From contig CAKZOC010000169.1 of the NCBI GenBank assembly GCA_937136025.1, positions 1 through 41,382 of the forward strand: 41,382 nucleotides of DNA, read 5' to 3'. Below are positions 32,431 to 41,010 of this stretch, piece after piece (positions within the stretch are counted from its first letter, which is position 1; each line of letters opens with the position of its first letter). The notes under the pieces are model-generated. The model made no database searches. It was not told the DNA's origin and saw only the letters and a program-made list of their open reading frames with translations. The DNA comes from an uncultured Bacteroidota bacterium (lineage in GTDB: Bacteria > Bacteroidota > Bacteroidia > Flavobacteriales > Flavobacteriaceae). The translations under genes and the position numbers were made by a program.

Positions 32431-32459
32431 AAGCCACCCTCTTTTGGGTGGCTTTTTTT
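32431..32459 (+). terminator. Rho-independent terminator after the FKBP gene
   Basis: AAGCCACCC at 32431-32439 pairs with GGGTGGCTT at 32446-32454, followed by a run of T to 32459. Confidence 0.93.
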
Positions 32460-32630
32460 ATTCCATCTAGAGGCTGAGCCTCAGGTATCACCCCTGTCGA
32501 ATGGATTCAGCCCGTACGTCCTGATCTGTCCTAAAGAACGGACCAGAACCGTTTTAACATCATTTTAAAGCCTTTCCACCATTTTTAAATTTCCTTTGTC
32601 TACTGATTCAAAATAAACGTTAAACAAGAA

Positions 32631-34991
32631 ATGCAAATACGCTCTAAAAATTTCCTGACTGTCCTGCTCATGCTCCTCGGGTCTGCCCTTTATGCACAAG
32701 TCACGACTTCCGTTTTTGGCAGGGTAGAGGATGAGCTGGGGGAACCCCTTATCGGAGCTTCCGTATTTTTGGAGGGCACCCAACTTGGTGCACAAACAGA
32801 TTTTGACGGCAGGTATGAAATAGTGGATGTCCCGCCGGGATCCTATAACCTGGTCGCCAGCTATTTGGGCTTTAAATCCCAGACGAAATTCAATATAATC
32901 ATTCGCTCCAAAGGGACGCCCGCCTATACTTTTATATTAGAGGCCACTTCTGAACAGCTGGAGGAAGTTGTGGTGTCAAATGAAAACGTAATTTCCAGGC
33001 CCCGGGAGACCCCGCTGTCGACCCAAACCCTTTCTGTTGTGGAAATCGCCACCTACCCGGGTAGCAATAACGACGTGGTGCAGGTCGCCCAGACGTTACC
33101 GGGCGTCTCGCCCTCTATCGGTGGGTTTCGCAATGATCTGATCATCCGCGGTGGGGCACCCAACGAAACGGTTTATTATCTGGATGGGATGGAAATTCCC
33201 AATATCAACCACTTCAGTACTCAGGGAAGTGCCGGGGGTCCGGTGGGGATGATCAATGTTTCGTTCATTGAAAATGTAACCCTATCCACATCTGCCTTCA
33301 ACGCCCGATATGACAATCCGCTCTCCGGGGCGTTACAATTTCAGCAGCGCCGGGGGAATTCACGAAACTTCGCCGGAAACTTCAGGGTCAGCGCCAGTGA
33401 GGCGGCCCTCACCCTGGAAGGCCCGCTCTTTAAAAAGGACGGTGAAACCGCTAAAACGACGTTTCTGGCTTCGGTCCGAAGGAGCTATTTGCAGTTTCTT
33501 TTTCAGGTGATTGGCCTGCCTTTCCGGCCGGATTACTGGGATTATCAGTTTAAGGTCGATCATGAGCTCGATGAATATAACACCATTACCCTTATGGGCC
33601 TGGGGTCTATTGACGATTTTACGGCGAGTCCACCGGATGAATTCGACCCGGAGCAGCAGGCCCAGTTGGAGCAGGCTCCCTTTATAGAGCAACGCACCAA
33701 TACTATAGGGGTGAGCTGGCGAAACCGCTTTAAAAGTGGAAAGGGCTATATGTTGACCACCCTGAGCAACAATACACTGGTCAACAACTTTACCCGATAC
33801 GAGAATCCGGTAGACGAAACCGGTGTTTTGTTTAACAATGACGCCACGGAGTCCGAGACCAAACTCCGCTATGAACTGACGCAGTTTTTCGGAGAATGGA
33901 AAGTGAGTTCAGGGGCCAATGTACAGTACTCGGACTACAGCAATGCCACTATCGATATTGTGAACAATGCGGCCTTTACAACAGAGATCGACTTTGCGAA
34001 ATACGGCCTGTTTGCGAACCTCACCCGTTCATTTTTAGATGAGACCCTCGATCTTTCCTTTGGCTTTCGGATGGATGATGACACCTTTACCACCCGCGAG
34101 AGTCTGCTCAGCACCTTTTCACCCCGGGTTTCCGCCTCCTATGAGTTTTCCCCGGATTGGCGGGTCAATGCTTCGTTGGGCCGATACTACAAGATACCGC
34201 CCTATACCATTCTCGGGTTCCGGAATAACGAAGGTGCGTTGATCAATCAGGATGCCGATTATACCCGTAGTGATCATTTTGTCTTAGGGCTGCAACATTA
34301 CTTTACGCCCGCCTCGAGTATTTCCCTGGAAGGTTTTTATAAGGTATACAGCGACTACCCCGTCTCCGTGCGCGATCGTGTGTCCCTTGCGAACAAAGGC
34401 GGGGGTTTTGAGGTCCTCGGTAGTGAACCTATTGAAACCATAGGGAAGGGGAGAAGCTATGGGGCAGAACTGCTCTTCCAGCAAAAACTGAGCAACAATT
34501 TTTACGGCATCTTTTCCTATACCTGGTTTTACAGTGAATTTACCGGATTTGATGCGGAACGTTACCTGCCTTCGGTCTGGGACAGCCGCCACCTGATCTC
34601 TTTCGTGGGAGGGTATAAGTTTGGCAGGAATTGGGAATTCAGTGCCCGATACCGGTTTGCAGGACGCACCCCTTTTGTCCCCACCGACCTGGAGGCAACC
34701 CTGGAAAATTACCCGGAAGTGATCCTCGATTATTCCCGCCTGGGCGAAGAAAAACTCGATATTTTCAGCCAGTTGGATGTCCGTCTGGATAAAAAATGGA
34801 ATTTCCAGAATTTTGCGTTTGATGTCTTTATCGAATTCCAGAATGTCCTCTCCCAGGATATCCCCAGTCCTCCGGAATATGGGCTGAACCGGGACATTAC
34901 CGGGGCGATCATCGATCCCCGTAGCCTGGTGGAAATCCCACCGGGGGAAGGGCAATTCATCCCGAGTTTGGGTATCGTTATTGATTTTTAG
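32631..34991 (+). CDS. TonB-dependent outer membrane receptor
   Basis: 786 residues. Signal peptide LTVLLMLLGSALYAQ; N-terminal carboxypeptidase-regulatory-like domain at about 25-110 (GRVEDELGEPLIGASVFLEG, GSYNLVASYLGF); plug domain at about 110-230 (VVQVAQTLPGVSPSIGGF, IIRGGAPNETVYYLDGMEIP); then a beta-barrel to the C-terminal aromatic IVIDF. It is not SusC-like and no SusD gene follows. Such receptors import siderophores, vitamins or oligomers using TonB energy; the substrate is not evident. Confidence 0.92.
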   Translation: MQIRSKNFLTVLLMLLGSALYAQVTTSVFGRVEDELGEPLIGASVFLEGTQLGAQTDFDGRYEIVDVPPGSYNLVASYLGFKSQTKFNIIIRSKGTPAYTFILEATSEQLEEVVVSNENVISRPRETPLSTQTLSVVEIATYPGSNNDVVQVAQTLPGVSPSIGGFRNDLIIRGGAPNETVYYLDGMEIPNINHFSTQGSAGGPVGMINVSFIENVTLSTSAFNARYDNPLSGALQFQQRRGNSRNFAGNFRVSASEAALTLEGPLFKKDGETAKTTFLASVRRSYLQFLFQVIGLPFRPDYWDYQFKVDHELDEYNTITLMGLGSIDDFTASPPDEFDPEQQAQLEQAPFIEQRTNTIGVSWRNRFKSGKGYMLTTLSNNTLVNNFTRYENPVDETGVLFNNDATESETKLRYELTQFFGEWKVSSGANVQYSDYSNATIDIVNNAAFTTEIDFAKYGLFANLTRSFLDETLDLSFGFRMDDDTFTTRESLLSTFSPRVSASYEFSPDWRVNASLGRYYKIPPYTILGFRNNEGALINQDADYTRSDHFVLGLQHYFTPASSISLEGFYKVYSDYPVSVRDRVSLANKGGGFEVLGSEPIETIGKGRSYGAELLFQQKLSNNFYGIFSYTWFYSEFTGFDAERYLPSVWDSRHLISFVGGYKFGRNWEFSARYRFAGRTPFVPTDLEATLENYPEVILDYSRLGEEKLDIFSQLDVRLDKKWNFQNFAFDVFIEFQNVLSQDIPSPPEYGLNRDITGAIIDPRSLVEIPPGEGQFIPSLGIVIDF

Positions 34992-35060
34992 CGGACTGAA
35001 TGTATGAATTGAACCGGCCCTAAGCACGTAAGTGGCCCTAAAATGCAAATTCCTAGTTAA

Positions 35061-35114
35061 ACCAGGCGTCTGGTGTCTTCAGTATTCTTAAGTTTGAACG
35101 TAAAACCAGACGCC
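35061..35114. promoter_or_regulatory. Candidate operator: repeated palindromic site around a promoter
   Basis: ACCAGGCGTCTGGT at 35061-35074 is a palindrome (5-bp arms ACCAG/CTGGT). Its right part, GGCGTCTGGT at 35065-35074, is repeated as an exact inverted copy ACCAGACGCC at 35105-35114. TAAGTTTG at 35089-35096, an exact -7 match, lies between, so the second site would sit at the transcription start, just before the ATG at 35119. This suggests a regulator bound at both sites. Confidence 0.5.
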
Positions 35115-35118
35115 ACCT

Positions 35119-36330
35119 ATGAAACACATTGGACCCAACTTAAGACTTTTGGCCACCGGGATTTGCTTCCTGGCCATATTTTCCTGTAAAGAATCAAAAA
35201 CTCCGGAGCAGAACGAAAACACTGCGGAATCCGCCAACACCAGTCAGGCAATGGATGTGGCCGCAGCAGGCCAGGGGAGTCTGCCGTTAGATCGACTCAA
35301 CCTGCCGGAAGGATTTGCAATAAGCACTTTTGCCGAAGGCGTCGACGATGCCCGGTCTATGGCGATAGGGGATAAGGGCACCCTTTTTGTCGGCACCCGG
35401 AAAGCCAATAAACTCTACGCTATTCAGGATCTGGACGGGGATTTTAAAGCAGACCGCACCCTTATACTGGATACGACCCTGATTGTCCCCAACGGGATTG
35501 CCTTTCGAAACGGCGATCTCTATGTCGCGGAGATCAATCGACTCTTGCGCTACCGGAATATTGAAGAGAATCTCGAGGCCCTGCCGGAACCTGAAATCAT
35601 ATATGAGGATTATCCCACGGAAGGCCACCATGGCTGGAAGTATATCGCCTTTGGCCCGGATGATAAATTATACGTTCCTGTAGGAGCGCCCTGCAATATT
35701 TGTGATTCCGCCCAGGTAGACAAGCGCTATGCCTCCATCACCCGGATGGACCCCGATGGCAGCAATCGGGAAGTTTACGCCAATGGTGTGCGGAATACGG
35801 TGGGCTTTACCTGGCACCCACAAACCGGGGAACTCTGGTTCACGGATAACGGAAGAGATATGATGGGGGACGATGTTCCGCCCTGTGAGCTGAACCGCGT
35901 TAGTGAAAGCGGGCAGCATTTTGGATATCCCTTCTGCCATGGTGGGACCATTGCGGACCCGGAATACGGGGACCAGCGACCCTGTTCGGAATTTGTACCC
36001 CCGGTACAGAATTTAGGCGCCCATGTCGCTCCGTTGGGCGTAAAGTTTTATACAGGCGAGATGTTTCCGGAGCAATACAAAGGACAGGCATTTATAGCCG
36101 AACACGGGTCCTGGAACCGCTCCTCTAAGGTGGGATACCGCATAACCCTTGTGAAACTCGATGGAAACAAAGCGGTGAGTTATACCCCATTTATCGATGG
36201 CTGGCTGGACGATGCCACCCAGGAAGCGTTCGGGAGACCCGTTGACCTCCTTTGGCTGGATGACGGCTCTATGCTTATTTCCGATGATTACGGAGATGCC
36301 ATTTACCGGGTTACGTATAACCCGTCCTAA
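35119..36330 (+). CDS. Sorbosone/glucose dehydrogenase-like beta-propeller lipoprotein
   Basis: 403 residues. Lipoprotein signal GICFLAIFSC, a polar Asn/Ala-rich linker to about 60, then a six-bladed beta-propeller: NLPEGFAISTFAEGVDDARSM, VPNGIAFRNGDLYVAEI, GHHGWKYIAFGPDDKLYVPVG, NTVGFTWHPQTGELWFTDNG and FIAEHGSWNRS. This is the pattern of PQQ-type sugar or sorbosone dehydrogenase relatives, which oxidise sugars in the periplasm. PQQ use cannot be proven here and no PQQ synthesis gene is nearby. It may be controlled by the palindrome just upstream. Confidence 0.85.
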   Translation: MKHIGPNLRLLATGICFLAIFSCKESKTPEQNENTAESANTSQAMDVAAAGQGSLPLDRLNLPEGFAISTFAEGVDDARSMAIGDKGTLFVGTRKANKLYAIQDLDGDFKADRTLILDTTLIVPNGIAFRNGDLYVAEINRLLRYRNIEENLEALPEPEIIYEDYPTEGHHGWKYIAFGPDDKLYVPVGAPCNICDSAQVDKRYASITRMDPDGSNREVYANGVRNTVGFTWHPQTGELWFTDNGRDMMGDDVPPCELNRVSESGQHFGYPFCHGGTIADPEYGDQRPCSEFVPPVQNLGAHVAPLGVKFYTGEMFPEQYKGQAFIAEHGSWNRSSKVGYRITLVKLDGNKAVSYTPFIDGWLDDATQEAFGRPVDLLWLDDGSMLISDDYGDAIYRVTYNPS

Positions 36331-36491
36331 GATTTCGTCCTCTGCGGTTTAGACCAGGCAGGAACCCTTTACGACAATAGTGCGTATAAAAATTACGGAC
36401 TATGGTAAAATGTCATGTTTTTGGTGCGGAGAGCCTCCTATATTTATAGCTGGACTCTTAACAATTTTCGCGAACCAAACGGACCTGACTT

Positions 36492-38606
36492 ATGAATGTA
36501 TTCGACGATAAACACATCAAAAATATTGTATTTGTAGGCGCTCACAACAGCGGCAAAACAACACTTACCGAAACCATGCTGTTCGAAGCCGGCCTGATCA
36601 ACCGCCGCGGAACAGTAGAAAATAAGACTACGGTTTCCGATTATAACGAGATTGAACAGGAGCGGGGGAGTTCGGTATTTGCCACCCCCCTGCACACCGA
36701 ATGGCGGAACTATAAGATTAATATCATAGACACTCCGGGGCTGGATGATTTCATAGGCGAGATCCTTTCGTCGATCCGAGTGGCCGATACGGTTGTAACG
36801 GTATTGAATGCCCAGCACGGGGTGGAGGTCGGCACAGAAATTATCTGGAATTATATCGACAGGTATAACAAGCCCACCCTCTTTGTGGTGAACCAGATAG
36901 ACCATGCGAATGCAGACTTCGAGGAAAGCTTCAATTCCATTAAGGGGCTGGTGGGCAATAATGCGGTGAAAGTACAGTATCCGCTTGTCGTGGATGGGGC
37001 TCAGTGCATTGTGGATGTACTCAAAATGAAAATGTACAAATTCGGACCGGAAGGAGGAAAGCCTGAAAAAATGCCCATTCCACAGGATCAGAAAGAACTG
37101 GCGGACCGCTTGCACAACGAGCTGGTTGAAAAAGCGGCAGAGAAAGATGAAGAACTTCTGGAGCTCTTTTTTGAAAAAGGAACCCTCTCGGAAGATGAAA
37201 TGCGACAGGGCATCCAAACCGGAATGCTGAACCACGAGCTCTTTCCGGTATTCTGCGTGTCTGCCCTTCAGGATATGGGAAGTGGCCGACTGATGGGCTT
37301 TATCGACAACGTAGCCCCGGCAGCCGCCGACCTCAAACCGGAACAAAGCGCAGAAGGAAAGGTGGTTGAACGAATAACCACTGCGCCGACAACCCTGTTT
37401 GTCTTTAAGACCGTACAGATGCCGAATCTCGGCAAGGTCACTTTTTTTAAGGTAGAATCGGGGGTGGTCCGGGCCAATGACAAGCTGGTCAATTCCCGGA
37501 ATGGGGAAACCGAAACCCTGAATCAGTTGTTTATTATGGACGGAAAGAACCGTTCCGCAGTAAATAAAATGGTGGTAGGGGATATAGGGGCCACCCTGAA
37601 ACTGAAATACACCGAGACCAATGACACCCTGCATCTGGAAAACAATCCTGTCACCATCCGGCCTGTGGTTTATCCCGAACCGCGTACCCAAAGGTCCGTT
37701 TCTGCCCTGCAGCAAAACGAAGAGGAAAAACTGACGGACGCCCTCCGGAAACTCCACAGCCAGGACCCCACCGTCACAATGGCCTATTCCAATGAACTTA
37801 AACAACAGATATTGGGTTGCCAGGGGGAATTGCATCTTTCGACCATTGATTGGATGCTCGAACATATCTATGGGGTGAAATCAGTCCTGGAGCCTCCTAA
37901 AATTGCCTACCGAGAGACGATAAAACGATCTGCTTCGGCCAATTACAGACATAAAAAACAATCCGGTGGTGCCGGGCAGTTTGCCCAGGTGCACCTCAAG
38001 ATTAGCCCCTGGCATGAGGGCATGCCGGAACCCGAAGGTTTTAATATCCGGGGTAAGGAGGAGATCGATCTGCCCTGGGGTGGAAAACTGGTGTTCTATA
38101 ATTGCATCGTCGGAGGGGTCATTGACCTTCGGTATCTGCCCTCCATCCGAAAGGGTATCATGGAGGTGATGGAGTCCGGGCCGCTGACGGGATCCTATAT
38201 TCGGGATGTCCGGGTGATGGTCTATGATGGTAAAATGCACACGGTGGATTCCAATGATATCTCCTTTAAGATTGCCGGGGCACACGCTTTTCGGGACGCC
38301 TTTTTAAATGCTGGGCCCAAGTTGCTTGAACCGATACGTGAGCTGACCATCAAGGTCCCGGAGGAAATGGTAGGCAATATCATGACGGACCTGCAGTCCC
38401 GACGCGCCATAATCCTGGGAATCGAAAGCCGCGACAATTATCAAATTTTAAGAAGTGTAATTCCCGAGGCGGAGCTCTATGACTATTCGACGAATTTGCG
38501 CTCTTTAACTCAGGGTAAGGCGACTTTTCATTCGGAATTTCACGCCTTTGAGCCCGTACCCCAGCATATTCAACAGGAATTGGTCAAAGAGTTGGAACCC
38601 GCCTGA
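36492..38606 (+). CDS. Elongation factor G paralogue (EF-G2 type)
   Basis: 704 residues with the EF-G domain order. G1 loop GAHNSGKT at 16-23, switch II DTPGLDDF at 80-87, and NQID in the base-recognition motif; domains II to V follow (RSVSALQQNEEEKLTDALRKL, GCQGELHLSTIDWML, IKKSGGAGQFAQVHL-like segment). Normal EF-G has DTPGHVDF; the His needed for GTP hydrolysis is Leu84 here, and RGITI of switch I is RGSSV. This fits the Bacteroidota EF-G2 group, reported in Bacteroides to work without GTP hydrolysis during starvation. It probably does not replace the main EF-G. A TATATTTA box lies at 36439-36446. Confidence 0.88.
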   Translation: MNVFDDKHIKNIVFVGAHNSGKTTLTETMLFEAGLINRRGTVENKTTVSDYNEIEQERGSSVFATPLHTEWRNYKINIIDTPGLDDFIGEILSSIRVADTVVTVLNAQHGVEVGTEIIWNYIDRYNKPTLFVVNQIDHANADFEESFNSIKGLVGNNAVKVQYPLVVDGAQCIVDVLKMKMYKFGPEGGKPEKMPIPQDQKELADRLHNELVEKAAEKDEELLELFFEKGTLSEDEMRQGIQTGMLNHELFPVFCVSALQDMGSGRLMGFIDNVAPAAADLKPEQSAEGKVVERITTAPTTLFVFKTVQMPNLGKVTFFKVESGVVRANDKLVNSRNGETETLNQLFIMDGKNRSAVNKMVVGDIGATLKLKYTETNDTLHLENNPVTIRPVVYPEPRTQRSVSALQQNEEEKLTDALRKLHSQDPTVTMAYSNELKQQILGCQGELHLSTIDWMLEHIYGVKSVLEPPKIAYRETIKRSASANYRHKKQSGGAGQFAQVHLKISPWHEGMPEPEGFNIRGKEEIDLPWGGKLVFYNCIVGGVIDLRYLPSIRKGIMEVMESGPLTGSYIRDVRVMVYDGKMHTVDSNDISFKIAGAHAFRDAFLNAGPKLLEPIRELTIKVPEEMVGNIMTDLQSRRAIILGIESRDNYQILRSVIPEAELYDYSTNLRSLTQGKATFHSEFHAFEPVPQHIQQELVKELEPA

Positions 38607-38634
38607 TTTTACAATGAACCTCTGAAGTTTATGA

Positions 38635-40590
38635 ATGTACAGCCCCTTGCCCGTGTATTGTAGAAGTCATCATCTTCTTTTCCTGCTGGGGGCAATTTCC
38701 TTAGGTTTTTCGCAAGGCAACCCGCCTTACCGGGCGGGGTTTGCGACGGTTCACCTGGTGGATTCTTCCCGAACCTATAAGCCCGGTACTACCCCTACGG
38801 ACCGATTACACTACAGACCCCTGGATCTGGATATCTGGTATCCTGCCACGGCGGACCCGGCTGAAACTCCCATGCTTTTTGAAGACTTGTTCAGGCTGCA
38901 TGAGGAACGGGCAAATGCCTACCAGGACGAAACCGATTACTCGGGGTACTCCGATGAGCTCATTTTATATCTGGCTGCAGGTTTTGGGTTGGAGGCCCTG
39001 GAAGGTAAGCAACTGCTCAAAAAGCAGATCAGCAGTTATTCGGAAGCACCTCCGGCTGCAGGTTCTTTTCCCCTGATCGTCTATATGGCCGGGTACAACG
39101 GAATGGGATGGGAGAGCTACCGACTTCTGGAACAATTGGCAGAAAATGGGTTCGTCGTCCTTTCTATTTCTTCTATTGGGGCCTACCCGGGGGATATGAC
39201 CAATAGCCTGCAAAACACCATGGAACAGGTCTACGATGCGGAATTTGCCCTTTCATTTATGGAGCAATCCGGTGATTTCCCGGCAGACACGGACCACAAG
39301 GGCCTTCTGGGTCTGAGCTGGGGTGGGATGAGTGGTATCCTGCTATTGGACCGCCACCCGGATTTTAAGGCCATGGCTTCCCTGGACGGCTCGGATACCT
39401 TCTATTACGGGGATACCGAACAAGATGATGCCTACCTGTCGGAAATTTATGCGGCCGGGGTGCTACATCCCGGGAAGACGCGGGCGGCCTTTCTGCATCT
39501 GGAAGCCGGAGACCGGTTGGATGAATTTACACCTACAGATGAATACTGTTATTACAAGAAAATCAGCAGCCCGGCTCACTATTTACGATTCCTGGAAAGC
39601 AGGCATGAAGATTTTGGCAGTATTGCCTGGGCTCTGGAAACTAATCCGGACGAGGTGGCCCTGTACGAAGAAATTCAGGGCGCAGTCCTCAGTTTTTTTC
39701 AGGAATATTTGAAAGAGGAGCCTGTTTTCCGGGCCCGGTATCAAAATATGCTTCAGCAGGAATCCATTACCGGGGAGCCCCTGGAATATGCGACGGAAGA
39801 ACGCGCTTCCCTGAGCGCCATAGGAAAGATCGTGGATATGAAAACCGGCGCCGCTTTGCCCTATGTAAACATAGGGCTCATCGGAAAGGAGATAGGCACG
39901 GTAAGTAATCGGAGCGGTGTTTTTGAGCTCGACCTGGCCGAGTCCCACCGCACCGATACGCTTCGGATCTCCATGGTGGGATACGAAAGTGCGGTCCTCC
40001 CGGTTAAAGCGTTACTTCAACCCAATACTGCGCGTACCATCCGGTTGAAAGAAGCGGTATCCGAGCTCGACGAAGTCGTCCTGACAGCCCGGGAATGGAA
40101 GCGGAAGACCCTTGGGAATAAAACAGAATCCAATGTGATCGGACATCTTTTTCACTACGACTATATGGGAAAAGAGATGGGCATACGGATGAATGTGGGA
40201 AAAAAACCCCATCTGGTGGATAATTTTAGCTTTCACGTATACCACAACCGTTTTAGCGGAAAGGTCTATTTCCGCTTGAATATCTATCGGCTGAAAGGAG
40301 GGAAGCCCCTGGACAACATTTTAAAAGAGAATATCATCATTGCGGTGGATCCCGGACAAACGGGTCGGATTTCTAAGGACTTGAGACCATATGATATCGT
40401 ACTCACCGAAGACGTATTGGTCACCCTGGAATGGATCGATGCAGAACGGGAGGTAAAACCAGAGGAAGCCCTGGCAGTTTCGGTGGGCGTGCTTACCGGA
40501 GGGACGTATGAGCGGAATTCCAAGGAAGCCAAAATGAAAAAAAGGCTCAGGGGTTTGGGGCTGGGGTATACTATGGATGTCAGGTACTAA
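38635..40590 (+). CDS. Secreted alpha/beta-hydrolase fused to a carboxypeptidase-regulatory-like domain
   Basis: 651 residues. Signal peptide HLLFLLGAISLGFSQ. Residues about 30-360 form an alpha/beta hydrolase resembling dienelactone hydrolase or PAF-acetylhydrolase: LDLDIWYPATA, FPLIVYMAGYNGMGWESY with the oxyanion region, and the nucleophile elbow GLSWGGMSG. Residues about 390-470 are a CarboxypepD_reg-like domain (GKIVDMKTGAALPYVNIGLIGKEIGTVSN). The last 170 residues are a beta-rich domain of unknown type. The first domain should be an esterase or amidase outside the cytoplasm. Starts 28 bases after the EF-G gene, possibly co-transcribed. Confidence 0.78.
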   Translation: MYSPLPVYCRSHHLLFLLGAISLGFSQGNPPYRAGFATVHLVDSSRTYKPGTTPTDRLHYRPLDLDIWYPATADPAETPMLFEDLFRLHEERANAYQDETDYSGYSDELILYLAAGFGLEALEGKQLLKKQISSYSEAPPAAGSFPLIVYMAGYNGMGWESYRLLEQLAENGFVVLSISSIGAYPGDMTNSLQNTMEQVYDAEFALSFMEQSGDFPADTDHKGLLGLSWGGMSGILLLDRHPDFKAMASLDGSDTFYYGDTEQDDAYLSEIYAAGVLHPGKTRAAFLHLEAGDRLDEFTPTDEYCYYKKISSPAHYLRFLESRHEDFGSIAWALETNPDEVALYEEIQGAVLSFFQEYLKEEPVFRARYQNMLQQESITGEPLEYATEERASLSAIGKIVDMKTGAALPYVNIGLIGKEIGTVSNRSGVFELDLAESHRTDTLRISMVGYESAVLPVKALLQPNTARTIRLKEAVSELDEVVLTAREWKRKTLGNKTESNVIGHLFHYDYMGKEMGIRMNVGKKPHLVDNFSFHVYHNRFSGKVYFRLNIYRLKGGKPLDNILKENIIIAVDPGQTGRISKDLRPYDIVLTEDVLVTLEWIDAEREVKPEEALAVSVGVLTGGTYERNSKEAKMKKRLRGLGLGYTMDVRY

Positions 40591-40707
40591 GGGCCTTGAA
40601 AAGGGCTGACTCCGCGATATAATGTTAAATAAATCAAATAAAAAACTGATTATTAAATTATTAGTACGATCTTTGCAGCTCAAATTAATTTTTAAAGTAG
40701 AGTAATT

Positions 40708-40899
40708 ATGAGTAAAGGAACAGTTAAGTTCTTCAACAACGCCAAAGGATTTGGTTTTATCACTGAAGAAGGTGTTGAAAAGGATCATTTTGTACACGTT
40801 ACCGGTTTAATTGATGAAATTCGCGAAGGTGACCAGGTTGAATTCGATTTAGAAGAAGGCCGAAAAGGGTTGAATGCCTTGAATGTAAGGGTCATCTAA
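40708..40899 (+). CDS. Cold-shock protein, CspA family
   Basis: 63 residues, a single cold-shock domain. RNP1 is KGFGFIT and RNP2 is DHFVHVTG, preceded by GTVKFFNNAKG. It binds single-stranded RNA and helps translation in the cold or during growth changes. Length and the ending KGLNALNVRVI are typical of flavobacteria. The leader contains CTTTGCAGCTCAAA at 40671-40684, shared with the next gene. A terminator follows. Confidence 0.95.
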   Translation: MSKGTVKFFNNAKGFGFITEEGVEKDHFVHVTGLIDEIREGDQVEFDLEEGRKGLNALNVRVI

Positions 40900-40921
40900 G
40901 ACATTATATTTTAAAGTTCTT

Positions 40922-40950
40922 AAAAGCCCGTCCAATGGATGGGCTTTTTT
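40922..40950 (+). terminator. Rho-independent terminator after the cold-shock gene
   Basis: AAAAGCCC at 40922-40929 pairs with GGGCTTTT at 40941-40948, extended inside by GTCC/GGAT around an AAT loop, and the run of T continues to 40950. Confidence 0.92.
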
Positions 40951-41010
40951 ATGGCCAAATCCTTCCGTAGTTGCCTATAATATCCTAACTTTTACAGCTC
41001 AAACACATTT

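Noticed and set aside
36444-37865. 473-residue minus-strand frame opposite the EF-G paralogue
   Set aside because: It lies wholly over a clear EF-G gene; its protein has no recognisable family and has the His/Phe/Arg-rich look of antisense frames. Length alone is not support.
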